Below are positions 6,647 to 7,936 of a stretch of 7,936 bases of DNA, piece by piece (the stretch's first letter is position 1; every line of letters starts with the position of its first letter). Below the pieces are notes generated by a model, which saw only the letters and a program-made list of their open reading frames with translations, made no database searches and was not told the origin of the DNA. The position numbers were made by a program, and so were the translations under genes. Location of the stretch: NCBI GenBank assembly GCA_947628335.1, contig CANQZT010000068.1, positions 1 through 7,936 of the forward strand, given 5' to 3'. Origin of the DNA: an uncultured Clostridia bacterium (GTDB lineage: Bacteria > Bacillota_A > Clostridia > TANB77 > CAG-508).

Positions 6647-6654
6647 AGGAGGAG
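6647..6654 (+). promoter_or_regulatory. murD ribosome binding site fixing a TTG start
   Basis: AGGAGGAG with a 7-nt gap from AGGAGG (6647-6652) to TTG 6660. The first in-frame ATG would be residue 39, inside the N-terminal nucleotide-binding fold, so TTG is the only sensible start. Confidence 0.85.
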
Positions 6655-6659
6655 AACAC

Positions 6660-7936
6660 TTGAGTTACATAAATGAAAAACTAGAAGAATTTAATAATTA
6701 TTTACGAAATAGAAAAGTTGCTATAATAGGACTTGGTGTTAGTAATGTACCACTACTTGATTATTTATATAAAATGCAATCTAAAGTAATGGTGTTTGAT
6801 AATAGAACAATTGAAGAAATACCAAAGGATATTATGGACAAAATTACGCGTTATACTTTTGAATTTTCATTTGGAGAAAATAATTTATCAAAATTAATTG
6901 GGTTTGATATAATATTTCGTTCACCAAGTTGTATGCCAACGAAAAAAGAATTGCAAGATGAGCAAAAAAGAGGTGCTATTGTTACTTCTGAGATTGAGAT
7001 GCTTATGGAAATTGCACCTTGTAAGATAATTGGAGTAACAGGCAGTGATGGAAAAACAACAACAACGAGCCTTATATATGAAATATTAAAACAAGCAGGG
7101 TATAAAGTACATTTAGGGGGAAATATAGGTAATCCATTATTTACTAATTTAAATAATATATTGCCAGAGGATATAATTGTATTAGAGTTAAGTAGTTTTC
7201 AATTAATGAATATGACTGTAAGTCCTAATATATCAGTTGTTACTAATATTACACCGAATCATTTAAATATTCATAGTTCATATGAAGAATACATTGAGGC
7301 AAAGAAAAATATATTTAAGTATCAAAATGAAGATGGAATTTTGGTTCTTAACTATGATAATGAAATTACAAGAGGGTTTGGAGTAGAAGCACATGGTAAA
7401 GTTAATTTTTTTAGTAGCAAAGAAAAATTAGATAATGGTATCATTATAGACAATGATATTATTAAGGAATGTGAAGATAAGTTAAGGAAACATATTGTAA
7501 ATACAAAAGATATAACTTTAAGAGGAATGCACAACTACGAAAATATATGTGCAGCACTTTCTGCTACAAAGGAACTAGTTGACATAGAGGAAGCGACCAA
7601 AACAATAAGCAGTTTTAAAGGAGTAGAACATAGAATTGAATTTGTGCGAGAACTTGATGGAGTAAAATGGTATAATGATTCAATAGGAACAAGTCCAACA
7701 AGAACGATAGCAGGTTTAAATGCATTTGCTGAAGATATTATTTTAATTGCAGGAGGATATGATAAACATCTAGATTATGAACCAATTGCAAAACCAATAG
7801 TAGATCATGTAAAAGGATTAATTTTGATTGGTCAAACAGCTGATAAAATATATAAGGTTGTAAAAAAACAGCTAAAACAAGAAAATAAAGATATAGATAT
7901 ATATTTGTGTAAAGAGTTTGCTCAAACAGTGGAAAC
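6660..7936 (+). CDS. murD: UDP-N-acetylmuramoyl-L-alanine--D-glutamate ligase (3' end outside window)
   Basis: A cytosolic Mur ligase adding D-glutamate to UDP-MurNAc-L-Ala, an early step of peptidoglycan precursor synthesis. The 425 codons present are open and intact; with a usual length near 450 residues, only a short C-terminal part is missing. Seen: N-terminal Rossmann-like domain with IIGLGVSN (22-29), Mur ATP-binding loop GVTGSDGKTTT (125-135), GGNIGNP (153-159), ELSSFQL (176-182), NITPNHLNIH (196-205), and AKKNIF (214-219), which holds the probable carbamylated lysine. GMHNYEN (289-295), VEHR (322-325) and DSIGTSPTRT (340-349) mark the C-terminal ligase domain. It starts with TTG, fixed by a strong AGGAGG. 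It forms an operon with the kinase-like gene 14 nt upstream. No other division-cluster gene is visible in the window. Confidence 0.95.
   Translation, partial: MSYINEKLEEFNNYLRNRKVAIIGLGVSNVPLLDYLYKMQSKVMVFDNRTIEEIPKDIMDKITRYTFEFSFGENNLSKLIGFDIIFRSPSCMPTKKELQDEQKRGAIVTSEIEMLMEIAPCKIIGVTGSDGKTTTTSLIYEILKQAGYKVHLGGNIGNPLFTNLNNILPEDIIVLELSSFQLMNMTVSPNISVVTNITPNHLNIHSSYEEYIEAKKNIFKYQNEDGILVLNYDNEITRGFGVEAHGKVNFFSSKEKLDNGIIIDNDIIKECEDKLRKHIVNTKDITLRGMHNYENICAALSATKELVDIEEATKTISSFKGVEHRIEFVRELDGVKWYNDSIGTSPTRTIAGLNAFAEDIILIAGGYDKHLDYEPIAKPIVDHVKGLILIGQTADKIYKVVKKQLKQENKDIDIYLCKEFAQTVE

Overview
This window is AT-rich, low-GC Firmicute-type DNA, most like a Clostridia or related gut lineage. The signs are strong AGGAGG/GGTGA ribosome binding sites, A/T-ending codons, AGA as the main arginine codon, a TTG start, sigma-A-like promoters, and closest resemblance of the proteins to clostridial families. 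It looks like ordinary chromosome: no transposase, phage gene, CRISPR array, rRNA or tRNA was recognised.

Layout. Positions 1-107 hold the hydrophobic C-terminus of a membrane protein (+). It converges on asnB (-, 211-2058), a complete glutamine-dependent asparagine synthetase, with two hairpins between them. A 125-bp divergent spacer separates asnB from cysE (+, from 2184), a serine O-acetyltransferase. Next is uvrA (+, 2801-5639), the nucleotide excision repair ATPase, with its own promoter, closed by a perfect 15-bp-stem terminator that also serves the opposite strand. A tiny asparagine-rich ORF (-, 5706-5810, 34 residues) has an excellent ribosome binding site. Divergent from it, a two-gene operon runs to the window end: a divergent cytidylate-kinase-like P-loop kinase (5959-6645) and murD (TTG start at 6660, cut off at 7936), which adds D-glutamate to UDP-MurNAc-L-Ala in peptidoglycan synthesis.

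Most striking observation. The adjacent cysE and uvrA genes are each out of frame by exactly one base, and in both the extra base is a C directly before GGAAA (C2685 and C2909). Skipping that C restores a family-typical protein in both: GIPGKVV followed by a stop in CysE, and GLSGSGKSS, the first Walker A motif, in UvrA. Both zinc-finger spacings in the restored UvrA match my recollection of the E. coli protein. In each gene the extra C creates an in-frame CGG codon, and I found no other in-frame CGG among roughly 95 arginine codons of the window. Either this is a systematic sequencing or assembly artefact, or CGG is a poorly decoded or unassigned codon here and the ribosome slips +1 at it. 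The sequence alone cannot decide between these.

The genes form no single pathway: amino-acid metabolism (asnB, cysE), DNA repair (uvrA) and cell-wall/nucleotide functions (murD and the kinase-like gene) lie side by side in separate transcription units.
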